From positions 11,303,757-11,367,756 of the forward strand of contig NC_077232.1 in NCBI RefSeq assembly GCF_027887165.1: a DNA stretch of 64,000 nucleotides. Reading direction: 5' to 3'. Origin of the DNA: Monodelphis domestica. Taxonomy: Eukaryota; Chordata; Mammalia; Didelphimorphia; Didelphidae. Under the pieces are notes generated by a model that was given only the letters and a program-made list of their open reading frames with translations, did not search any database and was not told where the DNA came from. Each line of letters opens with the position of its first letter. The first letter of the stretch is position 1. Made by a program: the position numbers and the translations under genes. Shown here piece after piece: positions 47,821-60,009 of this stretch.

Positions 47821-48949
47821 CCCTCTGGCACATCTGCCCTGGCTGAGGCTCTCAGTGGTGAGCGCTCCTGTACATGGCGGAGGCAGACTGGAGACAGAGG
47901 TCAGGGGAGCCGAGGACCTGGGAGGCCGACCCAGAGAGCCGGGGGCCAGCCGTAGGGGGAGGGAGCTCCACTGATGACCGCAACAGGAAGCTGGACACGA
48001 TGGAGGGAGCTAGAAAGGAGGAGAGGTGGCAGAGAGGAGGCCCAAGGGTGGCACTGGGGATCAGAGAGCCAGCTCACCCCTCCTGGCCTTGGCTTACATA
48101 GAAGTGCCTTGAGGAGAAAGCTGGGCTCCACTGAGTGCCAGATGATGGGAGGAATGTGACAAGAAGAGAATGACAATGATGAGATCAAAGAATTAGGGCT
48201 GGAAGGGCCAGAGGAGGTGAAGAGCACAGGCCAAGGCCAGATCCCTGGGGCATCCCAGTGGTCTTCCAAGTTAACATTGATCCTCCCATGAGGGATGACT
48301 ACTTCCAGTGCTAGGCCGTTGTCTATCTCTGAACACACCCAGCTGGGGCGCCCGATGGCCCACATCTACCCATCTTTCCCACAAGAATAGCAGGAGGGGC
48401 CTTTGCCAAATGCTTTAGTAAAATCTGGGCAAATTCTCTTTATGGCATTGTCCTTGCCTACTGCTCGAAGGTCCCCTTAAGGTGTTGCAATCACAGAATC
48501 ACAGAATTTCTAAGCTGAAAGGGACCTCAGAAACCAGTTTTTCCACCCAATGCTGAGCAAAATCCCCACGATGAGGTCATCAGCTCCTGCCTGAAGACCA
48601 CTAGACCCCTTTGGGAGAGCTCTTTGGGCCCTTCCGCCCAGGGTTGCCCCTAGATTTGCCCTGGGGGGCAGGCAGAACAAATGGAGTCAGGATTCCCCCA
48701 GAGAGCTCTTCAGACCCTTGGGGACACATCCCCAACACTTCTTTCCAGGGAAAACGCACCGAGTGCCTTCGACCTGGGGCATGTCCTTGAGGGGGCATGT
48801 TACCATCCGGCCTGCTATCCCCTGGATGCTCTCCATCAACACAAATCGGTTTGTGGTACGGTAGAATAAGGGAAGAGCATGAAAGTCTGTGTGGCCCCAG
48901 AGATTCAGGGAGGGCGAGGTCACATACCTGGGAGGGTAGATCAGCACGT
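47821..48949. other. Intergenic, no gene seen
   Basis: A MIR-like trace lies near 48490-48560 (AAGCTGAAAGGGACCTCAGA). Other sequence unassigned. Confidence 0.4.
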
Positions 48950-49265
48950 CTTAAAGGATCCACTGAAGAAGGAAATGGCAACCCACTCCAATATCCTTGC
49001 CAAGAAAACCCCATGGAGGGGCAGCTAGGTGGCTCAAGTCTAGAGATGGGAGGTTCTGGGTTCTAATTGGGCCTCAGACACTTCCTAGCTGTGGGACCCT
49101 GGACAAGTCAGTGAACCCCCATTGTCTAGCCCTTCCTACTCTTCTGCCTTGGACCCAATACATGGTATTTATTCTAATTCAGAAGGTAAGGACCTAAAAA
49201 CAAAAAAGAAAACTCGGTGGAGAGATATGGTCCATGGGTTGGACATGACTGAATGACTGGATTCA
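48950..49265 (+). repeat. Mar1-type (BovB-tailed) SINE split by another SINE
   Basis: GGAAATGGCAACCCACTCCA and GCCAAGAAAACCCCATGGA before the insertion, GGTTGGACATGACTGAATGACTG after it, the two halves of the RTE/BovB-like tail. The WSINE1 insert at 49018-49205 separates them. Confidence 0.88.
49018..49205 (+). repeat. WSINE1/SINE1-type SINE inside a Mar1-type SINE
   Basis: GGGGCAGCTAGGTGGCTCAA to GAAGGTAAGGACC plus A-rich tail. Its target duplication is AAGAAAACCCCATGGA (49002-49017) and AAGAAAACTCGGTGGA (49206-49221), 13 of 16 matching. Confidence 0.9.
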
Positions 49266-49299
49266 GTGAGACATGAAGGTAAGGATTGAAAACCCCCAG

Positions 49300-49560
49300 T
49301 ACTCAAGGCTCACATTCTGAGGGTGGAGACGACGTGCCAACAACTGTGTGCAGAGACAGGTGCATGAGAGAATCTCAGAAGGGATCTCAATACCAGGGAC
49401 ATGGAGGAGAGTTGAGCTAAGTCTTGGAGGAAGCCAGGAGGCAGAGGTGAAGAGGCCAGAACAGAGCCAAGAGGGGGAATATGGGGGACTTCATGGAGGA
49501 GGTGGGCCTTGAAGGGGAGGCAAGGATTGAGGCGGGTGGAGAAGAGTAGGGAATGCTAGG
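49300..49560 (+). repeat. L2 LINE fragment
   Basis: GGCTCACATTCTGAGGGTGG and the purine-rich GGAGGAGGTGGGCCTTGAAG part. Confidence 0.6.
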
Positions 49561-49899
49561 AGGGGGAGAGAAAGAGCCTAGGATGGGCAAGGGAGACAGA
49601 GAGGGACTGTGTGGCTAAAAAGTCTGGAGAAAAACTGGAAAAGAACAGGGCTATGGAAGCCAAAGGGGAAAAGTGTTTCTGGAGGTGGACAGGCCCAACA
49701 GTTAGTAAGAATCAGAAAGGATTTGAATTCAGAGCTCTATCCCTGGCCCACCTGGCTGCTTTGAGGCCTCTGTTTCTTTATCGGTAAGATGGGAACAAGA
49801 ATTCCACTAAGGTCCCCAAAGATTTGAGGTGAGAAGAGTACAATAAAGCTTTAAGACCTTTTGTTTTATTCTGAGCTTAACTAACACCCAATGAATGAA

Positions 49900-50520
49900 C
49901 ATCTCTGCATGTAGAGAACAGAAAAGGGGGAATCTTAAAGGAAATCGTGAATCTCTGTTATACACAGCCAGCTTTTCCTTTAAGGGATTCAGTAATTTCA
50001 ACATGTAACTTTCAAAACTATCCTGCCTGTCTGTGCTTCCTTCAGATCTTCCTTCTGTTCTTCTCCGTATTTAAAAATAAAACGTTCCCAGAACTTTCTT
50101 TTCTTTCTTCTTTTTCTTTAGCAATCCTGGCAGTACCCCACTTACTCACCTCTCCCAGAGTCGGAGAACCTGAATTTTTTTTTAAGTTTTCTCTTGGTGA
50201 CTGAAAGACAACATTTGAGTTTCAGAGCTTTCCAGTCGTGCGAGTGTGTCCACTTACCAGTCGAGAATGGAACCTTCGTCTAAACCGTTGCATAAACACA
50301 AGTTTGAGTCATGAAAAAAAAGCCCGGGGATTCTTTACCACAAGCCAACAGGTCAATGGGGTGTTAAATTATCTTGCCCCCAACATCATAAACTACAAAG
50401 TTGGCGTTTAATATCGCTGATTTGATCCATTAACTTAAAACACAACCACATCGAACTTTCCAACAAAAACAATAGCAGTGCAGTGTGTTAGGATGACTAA
50501 GGCTTTACTCATTCTCGGTA
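49900..50520. promoter_or_regulatory. Candidate cis-regulatory island
   Basis: Non-repetitive, AT-rich block within GC-rich surroundings. It contains AP-1 TGAGTCA (50305-50311), RUNX AACCACA (50444-50450), a TAAACA forkhead-like core near 50293 and AACAATAG SOX-like near 50468. No coding potential seen. Confidence 0.35.
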
Positions 50521-51351
50521 GCCTACAGAAGCCAACATTGCCCTGAAGGGCCTTCCCTGGCTCTCAGGTCTGGGAGGTCAGCCTTAGCTTCTCCTCCATC
50601 ATGGGGGCTTCTCTCCAGACATGGACCAAGGGGTCCCAGCCCCAGCTGGCTCATTTCTTCCAGGCACAAAGATCGCTTATTGGGATTAGCGGATTGGGCG
50701 ATCTCTGTAGGGTTGGCAATAACCTGGCACACATTCTTTAGCCATCTGATAGCTCCTGAGCAGGAGGAGGAGGGACACCCACAGATCTATGGCCAAGGGG
50801 CTTGGTCTTTGCTTCTGCAAACAATCCAGCTGGATTTCCTTAGGCACAAAAGGTCCCCTTTCCCTGGGGAATGTTATCTTCTGATTATCTTTCCCCATCA
50901 TTATGAATAAGAACTGTAGGGATCTTTTTCTTTCCAACAATTTTCCTTCCTTTGTAACTTTTACAGCTGTCTTGAGGGCTGATTCTTCTGTCCAAATGAA
51001 CTGAATCTGGGGAAACATTCCGGGCCTATTGGATACATTCTTCTTTTCAGTCGAGTACCTGGGGCATGGGGGCAGCCTTTCTTGCCACCCTGTCCTTTGA
51101 ACCGTCCCAAATGACTACACTCATTTGCAAAGCCAGATTTCTTCTTCTTCTTTTAATTTTTAATAATTTTGTTCTTGATATTTTTTGTCTCTTTCATCAT
51201 CATAGCCTCCCAGGGATCCCTTCCCCTCCCTCCCCCCCCAGTCATCCCACTCTCAAAGCCTGCCATTCCATAGATTTCCTAAGGTCACAGATAACAGAAC
51301 AAGATTGTGCTTCTATGTATATGTTCTGCTTCCTCAAAGAGACAGTGGAAT

Positions 51352-51552
51352 CAGGGGGCAGCTAGATGGCTTCTTGGATAGAGCCAGACCTGGAGATGGG
51401 AGGTCCTGGGTTCAAACCTAGCCTCAGACACTTCCCAGATGTGTGACCCTGGACAAGTCACTTAACCCCCATTGCCCAGCCCTTACTGTTCTGCCTTGGA
51501 ACCAAAAAGTAATATTGATTCTAAGAGAGAAGGTGAAGGTTTAAAAACCAAA
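51352..51552 (+). repeat. WSINE1/SINE1-type SINE
   Basis: GGGGGCAGCTAGATGGCTTC to GAGAAGGTGAAGGTTTA plus A-rich tail. Duplication ACAGTGGART at 51342-51351 and 51553-51562. Confidence 0.92.
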
Positions 51553-52489
51553 ACAGTGGAGTTACCACTTCTTGGAGGGTCTCTTTGCTACCTCTGATGC
51601 CCAAGTCCCTCTTCTTTACATCCACAAGTATTTCCTGAGTTTGAGAAATTCGTCTGAACTGTTCTCCTTCCTTTGGGCTCTTCTGCAGGTGCTATTTCCA
51701 AGTTCTTCCTGGAAGGCATCCCAGTCCACCATTTTTTACCCTTGAGGAGGACCCCCTCCCTGGAAGCCCTTTGGGGTGAGCATCACCCAGGAGCCAGCTG
51801 AGATGTTGGGGAGGGGGCAGAAGAAAGGGAAGGGACCAGGTCTTGGGGAGAGCTATTTTCTGGGGTTTCATCCAGTCTGGTAAACCTAAAAGTGGCCCCA
51901 AAATGGGAACTGGGGCCATTTTGGGAGGGTCAGCACACATGCCATGAAGCCTGAAGAGGACTCGCATCCGAAGGGCACTTAGAGACCCTCTTTTTTTCCT
52001 CTCGGCATTGAATGATGCCCTTTAGTTTTATATCACAGTCCTTTGCAGATATCCTGCTCAGCTACCCACCGTCTTCCCTTCTTAGCAACCCCAAACAGTT
52101 AAAGAGGTTATGCAGTGTTCCCCACCCATAGTCCCCCGGTCTTCCAATGAAAGGGGAGGGGTATCCAATCATTACACAGCTTCCACTTTTGGTTTGTTCT
52201 TTTTTCTTTACTCCCTCATTTCCCCAGGAAGGAAGCTGATGCTCAGAAGGTCTCAGTGACTGCCCCAGAACCACCAGGGTCAAAAAGCAGCAACAAATCC
52301 TGCCTTCCCTGGCAGGACGGACGTCTCTGGGGCTTCAGTGATCTCAGTGCTTTGCCTGCTGTATGCATTGGATCACACTGGCCTTGTGGGGCAGGGAGGT
52401 GTCAAAGGGAGGCACAGAGACTGGACTGGGAGTCAAGGGGCCCAATTCTCCCATCTCCCCCTTCCAGAGGTCACACACTGACCATCCCT

Positions 52490-52735
52490 CCTCTCTTTCT
52501 GGCTTCCTTCCAGGCCCAGCTAAAATCTCACCTTCTCCAGGAAGCTTTTCCCAACACCGCTTAATTCTAGTGCCTTCCCCAGTTGAATATTTCCAGTTTC
52601 TCCTCTCTGTACTGTGATTGCACACAATTGTTTGCATGTTGCCTCCCCCCTTAGAGAGCAGGGATCAGCTTTGCCTTTACAGCCCTAAGACCTAGCACAG
52701 CCCTGGCTCATGAGGCGCTTAATGTATGTTTATCA
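52490..52735 (+). repeat. L2 LINE 3'-end
   Basis: CCAGCTAAAATCTCACCTTC, GAAGCTTTTCCCAACACC and CCTAGCACAGCCCTGGCTCA. Confidence 0.82.
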
Positions 52736-53094
52736 GCGGACTACGTGAATGACCTTGGGTAAGTCCCCTCACCTCTACAGACTTCAAGTTTCACATTTGG
52801 AAAATGGTTGGGGAGGGGGTGTTGGGGGCCTCCAAGGTCCCTTCCAGCTCCCATCCATGATCCGGCCTTCTGCAGAACCTTAATCCAGAAGGACCAAACC
52901 AGTTCACTCTGCCTGAGATCTGGGGGTCTTGGGGGGTCCCTACTTACTGATTCCTTTCCCTGGGCTAGTCTTTGTGTCCTGGTATTTCTTTAAGCTTCAG
53001 GGCTTCTTCTGCTTGAATAGAGCGGGTCTAGAATGAGCAAAATGATGCACAAAGGAGCATCGAGGTTGGTAAAGGCGCCAGTGAATCGGGAAGA

Positions 53095-53375
53095 TCTGAC
53101 CCTGCTACTCCCCTGCTCAAAAAGAGTCCATGGCTCCCTACCACTTCTGGTCTCCTCTATTTGGCTCTAAAGTGAATTCTGGCTTCTGTTGCTTTACTGA
53201 AATAAAGACTGCCCCTTCCATGCGCTATATATTAGATGGTGGAGTCGAAACACTTTGGGACCTTCTACCTCCCATGTCAAGTAAAGGAGCACCCATTGGG
53301 TGCCAGGCACTAAGAGTTGGGAATACAATTATAAGTAGAAAAAGCCAATCACTGTCCTAAGGAGCTTACATTGAG
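53095..53375 (+). repeat. L2 LINE fragments
   Basis: 53095-53180 (CTACTCCCCTGCTCAAAAAG) and 53275-53375 (GGGTGCCAGGCACTAAGAGT, CTAAGGAGCTTACATTGAGC). Confidence 0.72.
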
Positions 53376-54704
53376 CATATTAAAGGAAGCCTGAAAGGGG
53401 GTGAGGAGGAGGTAGCCCCCTCCCCAAAGGCATGGCTGACAAAGTCTAACAGGAAGTCAGCAGTGGGACCCAGAAAGGATGAAGATGACCTAAGGCAGCA
53501 GCGTGGTCTAAGAGAGAGAGAGCCCAGGAGACCCTGGCCAAGTCACTTAACCTAACCTTGATGTGTCTCAGTGAACCCTGTGGCTCTATCTGTGATCCCA
53601 GAGTGTTCCCCACTGGCATGCACAGTCTCTGGGGAAGAATTCCAGACCCCCCCCCCCCCCCCCCCCGCTCAGTTCTGGTCCCACCTCCCCATTGGGGTTT
53701 CTAGATTCCATGTCAACAGAAGCTGATTCTATAATGGGGACGGAGAGGCTTTTTAAAGTTCTGGCCACACTCAGAAGCTCTTCCAGGGCCCCCCCTAGCT
53801 CGGTGATGGCTTCCCCCTAGCCAGAGTCCAGTGAGCCTGGCGGGGGAGGCTGAGGCTCCTCTAAGTCTTCAGAGAGAAGAGCTCCCGTCCAGGGCAGGCC
53901 TTCTCCCAGCACTCCAGGCCCTTCTTTCTGGGCTCCCCGAGGTGGGATCGGCGGCACCCTGAGGTCCCGGGGCAGGGGGGTGGCTCCCCCATCCCAGGTC
54001 TAGGCTTCCAGGCAGCTCACTGAGCCTTTCCCACAGTGGAATTCCCTCTATTGTCCCCAAGCGGGCCTCAGCGTCCTTCACCTCCCCCCACCCATGACAA
54101 AGCAAGTTTTCAGAGGAGCCTTGAAAAGTGCACAGTCATGGTGGGCCAGCATTGTGCCCGGCTCCCCCAAGGCCTGCTGGGAAACCCAGCCGGCCAGTCT
54201 GTCCCGGCTGGCCTGCACTCCCCCAGGCTGGGCCCCTTCTCCTGACTCCCCCTCCTGGCCTCCCTCCCACCTTCCCTCCCAACCGAGCAAACATCTCCAG
54301 GAAATCAGGGGCGGCCCTAGGCTGGCGGCTCTTCCAGCAGCTGCCTCTGCCCGCCAGTCCATTCACCCAGGGTCACACGCTTACAGGCCCAGCACCTGGC
54401 CAGGCCGCAGCTTGGGGGGTTTCCGGGGCCCAAAGAGCAAAGGAAAATGCCAAACGCCCTCCCAGCGCCGCAGTCTTTGTTCCCCATTCGGGGCTCCTCC
54501 TGTGTCTGCTCTTCTGGCCTTCCTGCCTGCATTCTCCAGCCCCACTGACGCCGCTGCAGGTTCCACAGCCTCTTCCAGCCCAGACTTCCGCATCCTGGGT
54601 TCTAGCATCTGTTCAGGCCCTTGTCACCCAGCTGGAGGGTCCCGGAACTCAGAAATCTCAGTTCTGTGGCTCTTCCCAGCTCTGATAGCCCGTGTCCTGT
54701 CCTA
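53376..54704. other. GC-rich intergenic sequence
   Basis: No exon recognised. It contains the poly-C tract and, at the end, degenerate monomers of the 94-bp minisatellite. Confidence 0.4.
53647..53666 (+). repeat. Poly-C tract (20 C)
   Basis: Uninterrupted run of 20 cytosines. Other shorter C or G runs occur at 37908-37918 and 58229-58243. Confidence 0.9.
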
Positions 54705-55255
54705 AGGGCCCTTCCAGCTCAGACTATGTTCTAAGGTCCATCACAGCTCAGAGTTCTCGGTTCTAAGGACCCTTCCAGCTCGGACATCCCCCATTCTAAG
54801 GGCCCTTCCAGCTCAGACTATGTTCTAAGGTCCATCACAGCTCAGAGTTCTTGGTTCTAAGGACCCTTCTAGCTTGGACATCCCCCATTCTAAGGGCCCT
54901 TCCAGCTCAGACTATGTTCTAAGGTCCATCACAGCTCAGAGTTCTCGGTTCTAAGGACCCTTCCAGCTCAGACATCCCTCATTCTAAGGACCCTTCCAGC
55001 TCAGACTATGTTCTAAGGTCCATCACAGCTCAGAGTTCTCGGTTCCAAGGACCCTTCCAGCTCAGACATCCCTCATTCTAGGGGCCCTTCCAGCTCAGAC
55101 TATGTTCTAAGGTCCATCACAGCTCAGAGTTCTCGGTTCCAAGGACCCTTCCAGCTCAGACATCCCTCATTCTAGGGGCCCTTCCAGCTCAGACAATGTT
55201 CTATGGTCCATCACAGCTCAGAGTTCTCGGTTCTAAGGGTCCTTTGCTCGGACCA
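54705..55255 (+). repeat. 94-bp minisatellite with three-monomer higher-order unit
   Basis: The word ACTATGTTCTAAGG (last copy changed) recurs at 54723, 54817, 54911, 55005, 55099 and 55193, an exact 94-bp period, about 5.9 copies. Each 94-bp unit is made of three diverged monomers of 29, 32 and 33 bp, each of the form GGnCCnTnnCAGCTCnGA...TTCTAA. Degenerate monomers precede it at 54620-54704. The monomer resembles the 3' part of MIR-type SINEs. Confidence 0.95.
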
Positions 55256-55811
55256 TGGCTAGGGCCCCTCCAACTTTTCGGTTAAACTGTGGCTTAGAAG
55301 AGGTCCCCAGGGCCTTATTCTGACCCCCCCCCAGATGTCAGGTGTCCTGTCCAAGCTCCCTCCTGATCCCCCATGAGTTTGCAAAGCTCCTTCCTCCTCA
55401 CAGCTCGTGACTGAGCTGAGGTCAGTGTCTCGATGCACAGGCCCCAGATTGGGAAATGCAAACCCTGGACCCGGGCAGCTCATGTAGGCATCGTCGCTGT
55501 CCCAGGGCAAGGGTCAGAGGGGGCCGCTGGGCCTGGATCTCCTCACCTGGTGCTCTTCTCACTTCTCAAGAGGCTGCCCTGCCCTGCTCTGGAGCCATTC
55601 ACCCAATGGGCCCTGCCCATGACCTAGCAGAGAAAATAGCAGGCCAGGGCCCAGGGCAAGCCCTCCTTGACCATCTCATCCCTCCATCCCTGGCTGATCT
55701 CTGGCACTTTCACACCCCTTCCTGTCATGGGTCTCAGCCATAGGGTCCGGCGGTCCCTTATCTCATGGTGTTGACCTCCTCCTCGGTGCCACCCATCTTG
55801 TCTTACTGACC

Positions 55812-55975
55812 AGTGGAAGGAATCTCAGAAACCACCTAATCCAACCCGGCCCCTTATTTTAAGATGGGGAAACTGAGGCACAGGAAAGTTAAAATCTGCT
55901 GCTAGGAAGTGTCTGAGGCCAGACTGGAACCCAGAACCCCCGTCTCTGTCCATTGGGCCGCCTGGCTGCCTCCAA
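55812..55975 (-). repeat. MIR-type SINE
   Basis: GATGGGGAAACTGAGGCACA and GTCTGAGGCCAGACTGGAAC. Confidence 0.85.
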
Positions 55976-57129
55976 TCACCCAGGATTTTGTCTGTTGTTC
56001 TACAGCTAGGGGCTGCCACAGGGGGCCCCCCATCAGCGCTGTGTGCTGGGGGCTGTGACTGGCTCCTTTCTGGGAGGGGAGCCTCCCCCCAACCTCAGGA
56101 GCTCCTGTGCCTCTGGCCCCTCCTCAGTCATAAGACCAAACAGTGAGGACGCCCATCCGTTTTATTGAACTGAAGGTCTCTGTTTTCCACTCAAGCCTCC
56201 AGCCCCTGCCCACCCCACCGCTCTGCGGCCCTCTATCCGGCCCAGGGTGTCAGCCCGGGTTTTCCAGCGGCAGCTGCCCCTGTCACGTGACCGCATGTGA
56301 GCAGAGAGGCTGCTGGGGCCAAAGAACAGATTTCGCCCATTCTCGCCCTTTCTCTCCACTTGCTGATCTCACGGAGGAACAAAGGATTTTCTTAGAAAAC
56401 CGGGTGGCCAGCTGGCCCTCCTGAAGAGTTTCTGGGAGGGGGCGAGCCAGGGAGCCATCGGGGCCCACCTGGGCCTGCCGAGCCCCCAGGGAGGCAGAGG
56501 GAGCCCTATCGGTGCTGGGCAGAGCCCAGGGAGGGCCGGGGCCGGGACAAGGGGTTATCTCTCTGGGGCTCCTGCTGCGGGAAGATAGGCCACAGTAATG
56601 GCACCAGGGCGCGGGGGCCCAGAGGCAGGCGTGGGCCTGCACCCCCTCTTAGCGCAGATCCAGGAGGGGCTCCCAGGCCTCCCACAAGGCCTCACCTGGG
56701 GTGTGGCCACGTGTGAGGCACCCAGGCTGTTGCCTTCTAGTCTGTAAAAACATGCCCGTGCCAAGGGCCTCTGGGCGCCAATCTAAGTCCCTCCTCCCAC
56801 CTCCTGGCTGCTGGAGCCCCAGGCTGGGACCGTTAGGCAGGCGGGGCCATAGGACGGGGCTGCTCAGCCCTCCTGGGCCCAGACCCCCACCCTGGCACCG
56901 GGCACCCTCCAGGCCTACACCCTTATTTGGGGGCCCGGGCAGAGCTGTCCAATTCTCGGGGCATCCCCTGCTGAATTCCAGCTCAGAGGCCATCTTGAGG
57001 GAGCCTCTCCTTTTCCAGAGGCTGAACCTGGGCTCGGGAAGGTGGAGGGAATTGCCGGCGAGGCAGCGCGCTGGGCTGCCCGGACCCTGAAGGGCAGGGC
57101 CCGCTGCTGGGGTGGAAAGAGCCCACGTT
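55976..57129. other. GC-rich sequence upstream of FTH1
   Basis: Holds a minus-strand AATAAA (TTTATT on +, 56161-56166) with open but unrecognised minus-strand frames at 56283-57296. Could mark an antisense or non-coding transcript; no direct support. Confidence 0.25.
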
Positions 57130-57330
57130 GAAGGAGGGCTGCCGCCTCCCCTCCCCTCCCCCACTCCGATCAATTTCGTGTCTGTCAATTGCAGGGGTGT
57201 GTAACCTTCAAAGTCAGCCTTCAAATTGCAGTTTGATCCCGGCATTTCAGCAGAACCCGTTCCTTTGTCCTCATCTCCAGGGATTTGGCCTTCCAAACAT
57301 CAAAGGGCCGGTGCCAAGGCTGCTCCCTCC
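57130..57330. promoter_or_regulatory. Candidate upstream element of FTH1
   Basis: About 1.2 kb upstream of the FTH1 promoter. Unique sequence with AATTGCAG repeated twice 39 bp apart and a TCF/LEF-like CTTCAAAG (57206-57213). Speculative. Confidence 0.25.
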
Positions 57331-57624
57331 TTCTCGCACATTGCGGAGGGGGTCCACCGCCATGGGGAAGAGCCCGAGGCGGGCCCCAGCTGCAGGCGCC
57401 GAGCCCCCTCCCCATCCCCAGATATCTAAGGATCGATCTTCGATCTTCGGGCAGTCTCCCCACCTGGAGGGTCTTTAGAGTCTGGCCAGAGGCGCCGCTG
57501 TGGTCTTTGTATCTGAACCCCCAGGCCTTTGGGCTTCCAAAGGCACTGGGGAATTGTTCGGATTTTTTTTCTTTGTGTCCCCTGAGCCTCGCACGTGACT
57601 GGCTCCTAGTAAAACCCCCGACAA

Positions 57625-57710
57625 AAGGTTGATTGACCAGCACGACCTTGGGCAATTCAGTTCATTTCGAGGAGCCTCAGTTTCCCCATCCGTAAAATGG
57701 GGGACGGGCT
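57625..57710 (+). repeat. MIR-type SINE fragment
   Basis: CGACCTTGGGCAATTCAGTT and CAGTTTCCCCATCCGTAAAA, upstream of the FTH1 promoter. Confidence 0.75.
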
Positions 57711-58324
57711 TGGAAGTCCCAAACCTCCCCGGTTGGCAGATCCCGGCTAGTCCAACACCTTCATTTTACAAGGGGAGGGAGGGGGGATCCTGCATCCCAT
57801 GCTCTTCCCAGGGTTAAGATCCCCACTCTGGCGTGGGATTCTGGGGGTCTCAGCCTACCCTCGGGGAGGGGGTCCCACTGGGGTCCACCATTGCAGCTGC
57901 AGGGCTGGGAGGGGGCGGCCTCGCCCCAACCATGGCGCTGACACCCCCTCCCCGATTTCTCTTCACTTCGACGGGAGGGGCCCCATATCCAAAGAACTGC
58001 CCCCCAAAAAGAGGAAAAGAAAACCATTCCGAACAAAAGGGGCGCGTGGGTCCAGCCTAAGCTCCCTCCTGCTCCAGAGGGGGTCTGAGCCAAAGTCCCC
58101 CTTCCAATCTACAGGGTCCCCCGCCCCAAGACCTAACGCAATTCTGGGTGTGGGCAGGGGAGGGGGGAGAGCACAGTGCCGGGAACAGCGGGAGACTCGG
58201 GCCTGTGCTCCCCCTAGGGATGGGAAGAACCCCCCCCCCCCCCACCGCCCAGCTCCAGCGCGCAGTCTCCGCTGGGAGGGGGCCGGGAGAGGGGAGAGCG
58301 AAGGGCGGAGGCCGCGGGTCCCGT

Positions 58325-58408
58325 GATGGAAAGGCCCGCCCCCTCCCGAGCCCCCAGCCCAGCCATTGGCAGGGGCTAGCGTGACGCGAGGCGGGGCCTC
58401 GGCACGGC
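58325..58408 (+). promoter_or_regulatory. FTH1: FTH1 proximal promoter: GC boxes and inverted CCAAT box
   Basis: Upstream of the TATA box are a CCCGCCCCC GC box near 58335, an inverted CCAAT box (ATTGG, 58364-58368, about 45 nt before the TATA box), a TGACG half-site near 58382 and a second GC box (GGCGGGGC) near 58391. The human FTH1 promoter is known to use Sp1 sites and an NF-Y-bound inverted CCAAT box, so the layout looks conserved. Factor binding is inferred from motifs only. Confidence 0.75.
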
Positions 58409-58416
58409 TATAAAAG
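58409..58416 (+). promoter_or_regulatory. FTH1: FTH1 TATA box
   Basis: TATAAAAG set in CpG-rich sequence, about 30 nt upstream of the predicted transcription start near 58438 and about 60 nt upstream of the IRE. Confidence 0.92.
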
Positions 58417-58437
58417 CGCGGCGCGGGCGCCCCAGAG

Positions 58438-59832
<1,395 letters not shown>

Positions 59833-59990
59833 GCCTCCACCTGGCTTCCCCCACCACTGGGAACTGTGGGCGAGACTCCTACTGTCTTTCAGTGCATGCA
59901 TATTTTGGTTATCTGACCTTTTCATAATCTGTACCAAAAAACTACCACCATTTACATCCCAATAAAGTGACTTGGTACTGATGAAAGCCG
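59833..59990 (+). other. FTH1: FTH1 3' untranslated region
   Basis: Short 3' UTR of about 150 nt after the TGA at 59830-59832. It contains a TGCATGCATATTTTGG-like stretch recalling the human FTH1 3' UTR and ends after the poly(A) signal. The cleavage site is inferred. Confidence 0.8.
59961..59966 (+). terminator. FTH1: FTH1 poly(A) signal AATAAA
   Basis: Canonical AATAAA 129 nt after the stop codon. A GT-rich stretch (TGTGGCCGCGTGTTTATTGG) follows about 25-45 nt downstream, as expected of a CstF-binding downstream element. Confidence 0.92.
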
Positions 59991-60003
59991 CTGTGGCCGC
60001 GTG

Positions 60004-60009
60004 TTTATT
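60004..60009 (-). terminator. BEST1: Probable BEST1 poly(A) signal
   Basis: TTTATT on the + strand, that is AATAAA on the BEST1 strand. By eye it is the only AATAAA/ATTAAA hexamer on that strand between the BEST1 stop (62149) and FTH1. If used, the BEST1 3' UTR would be about 2.15 kb and would end close to or inside the FTH1 3' UTR. Confidence 0.55.
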
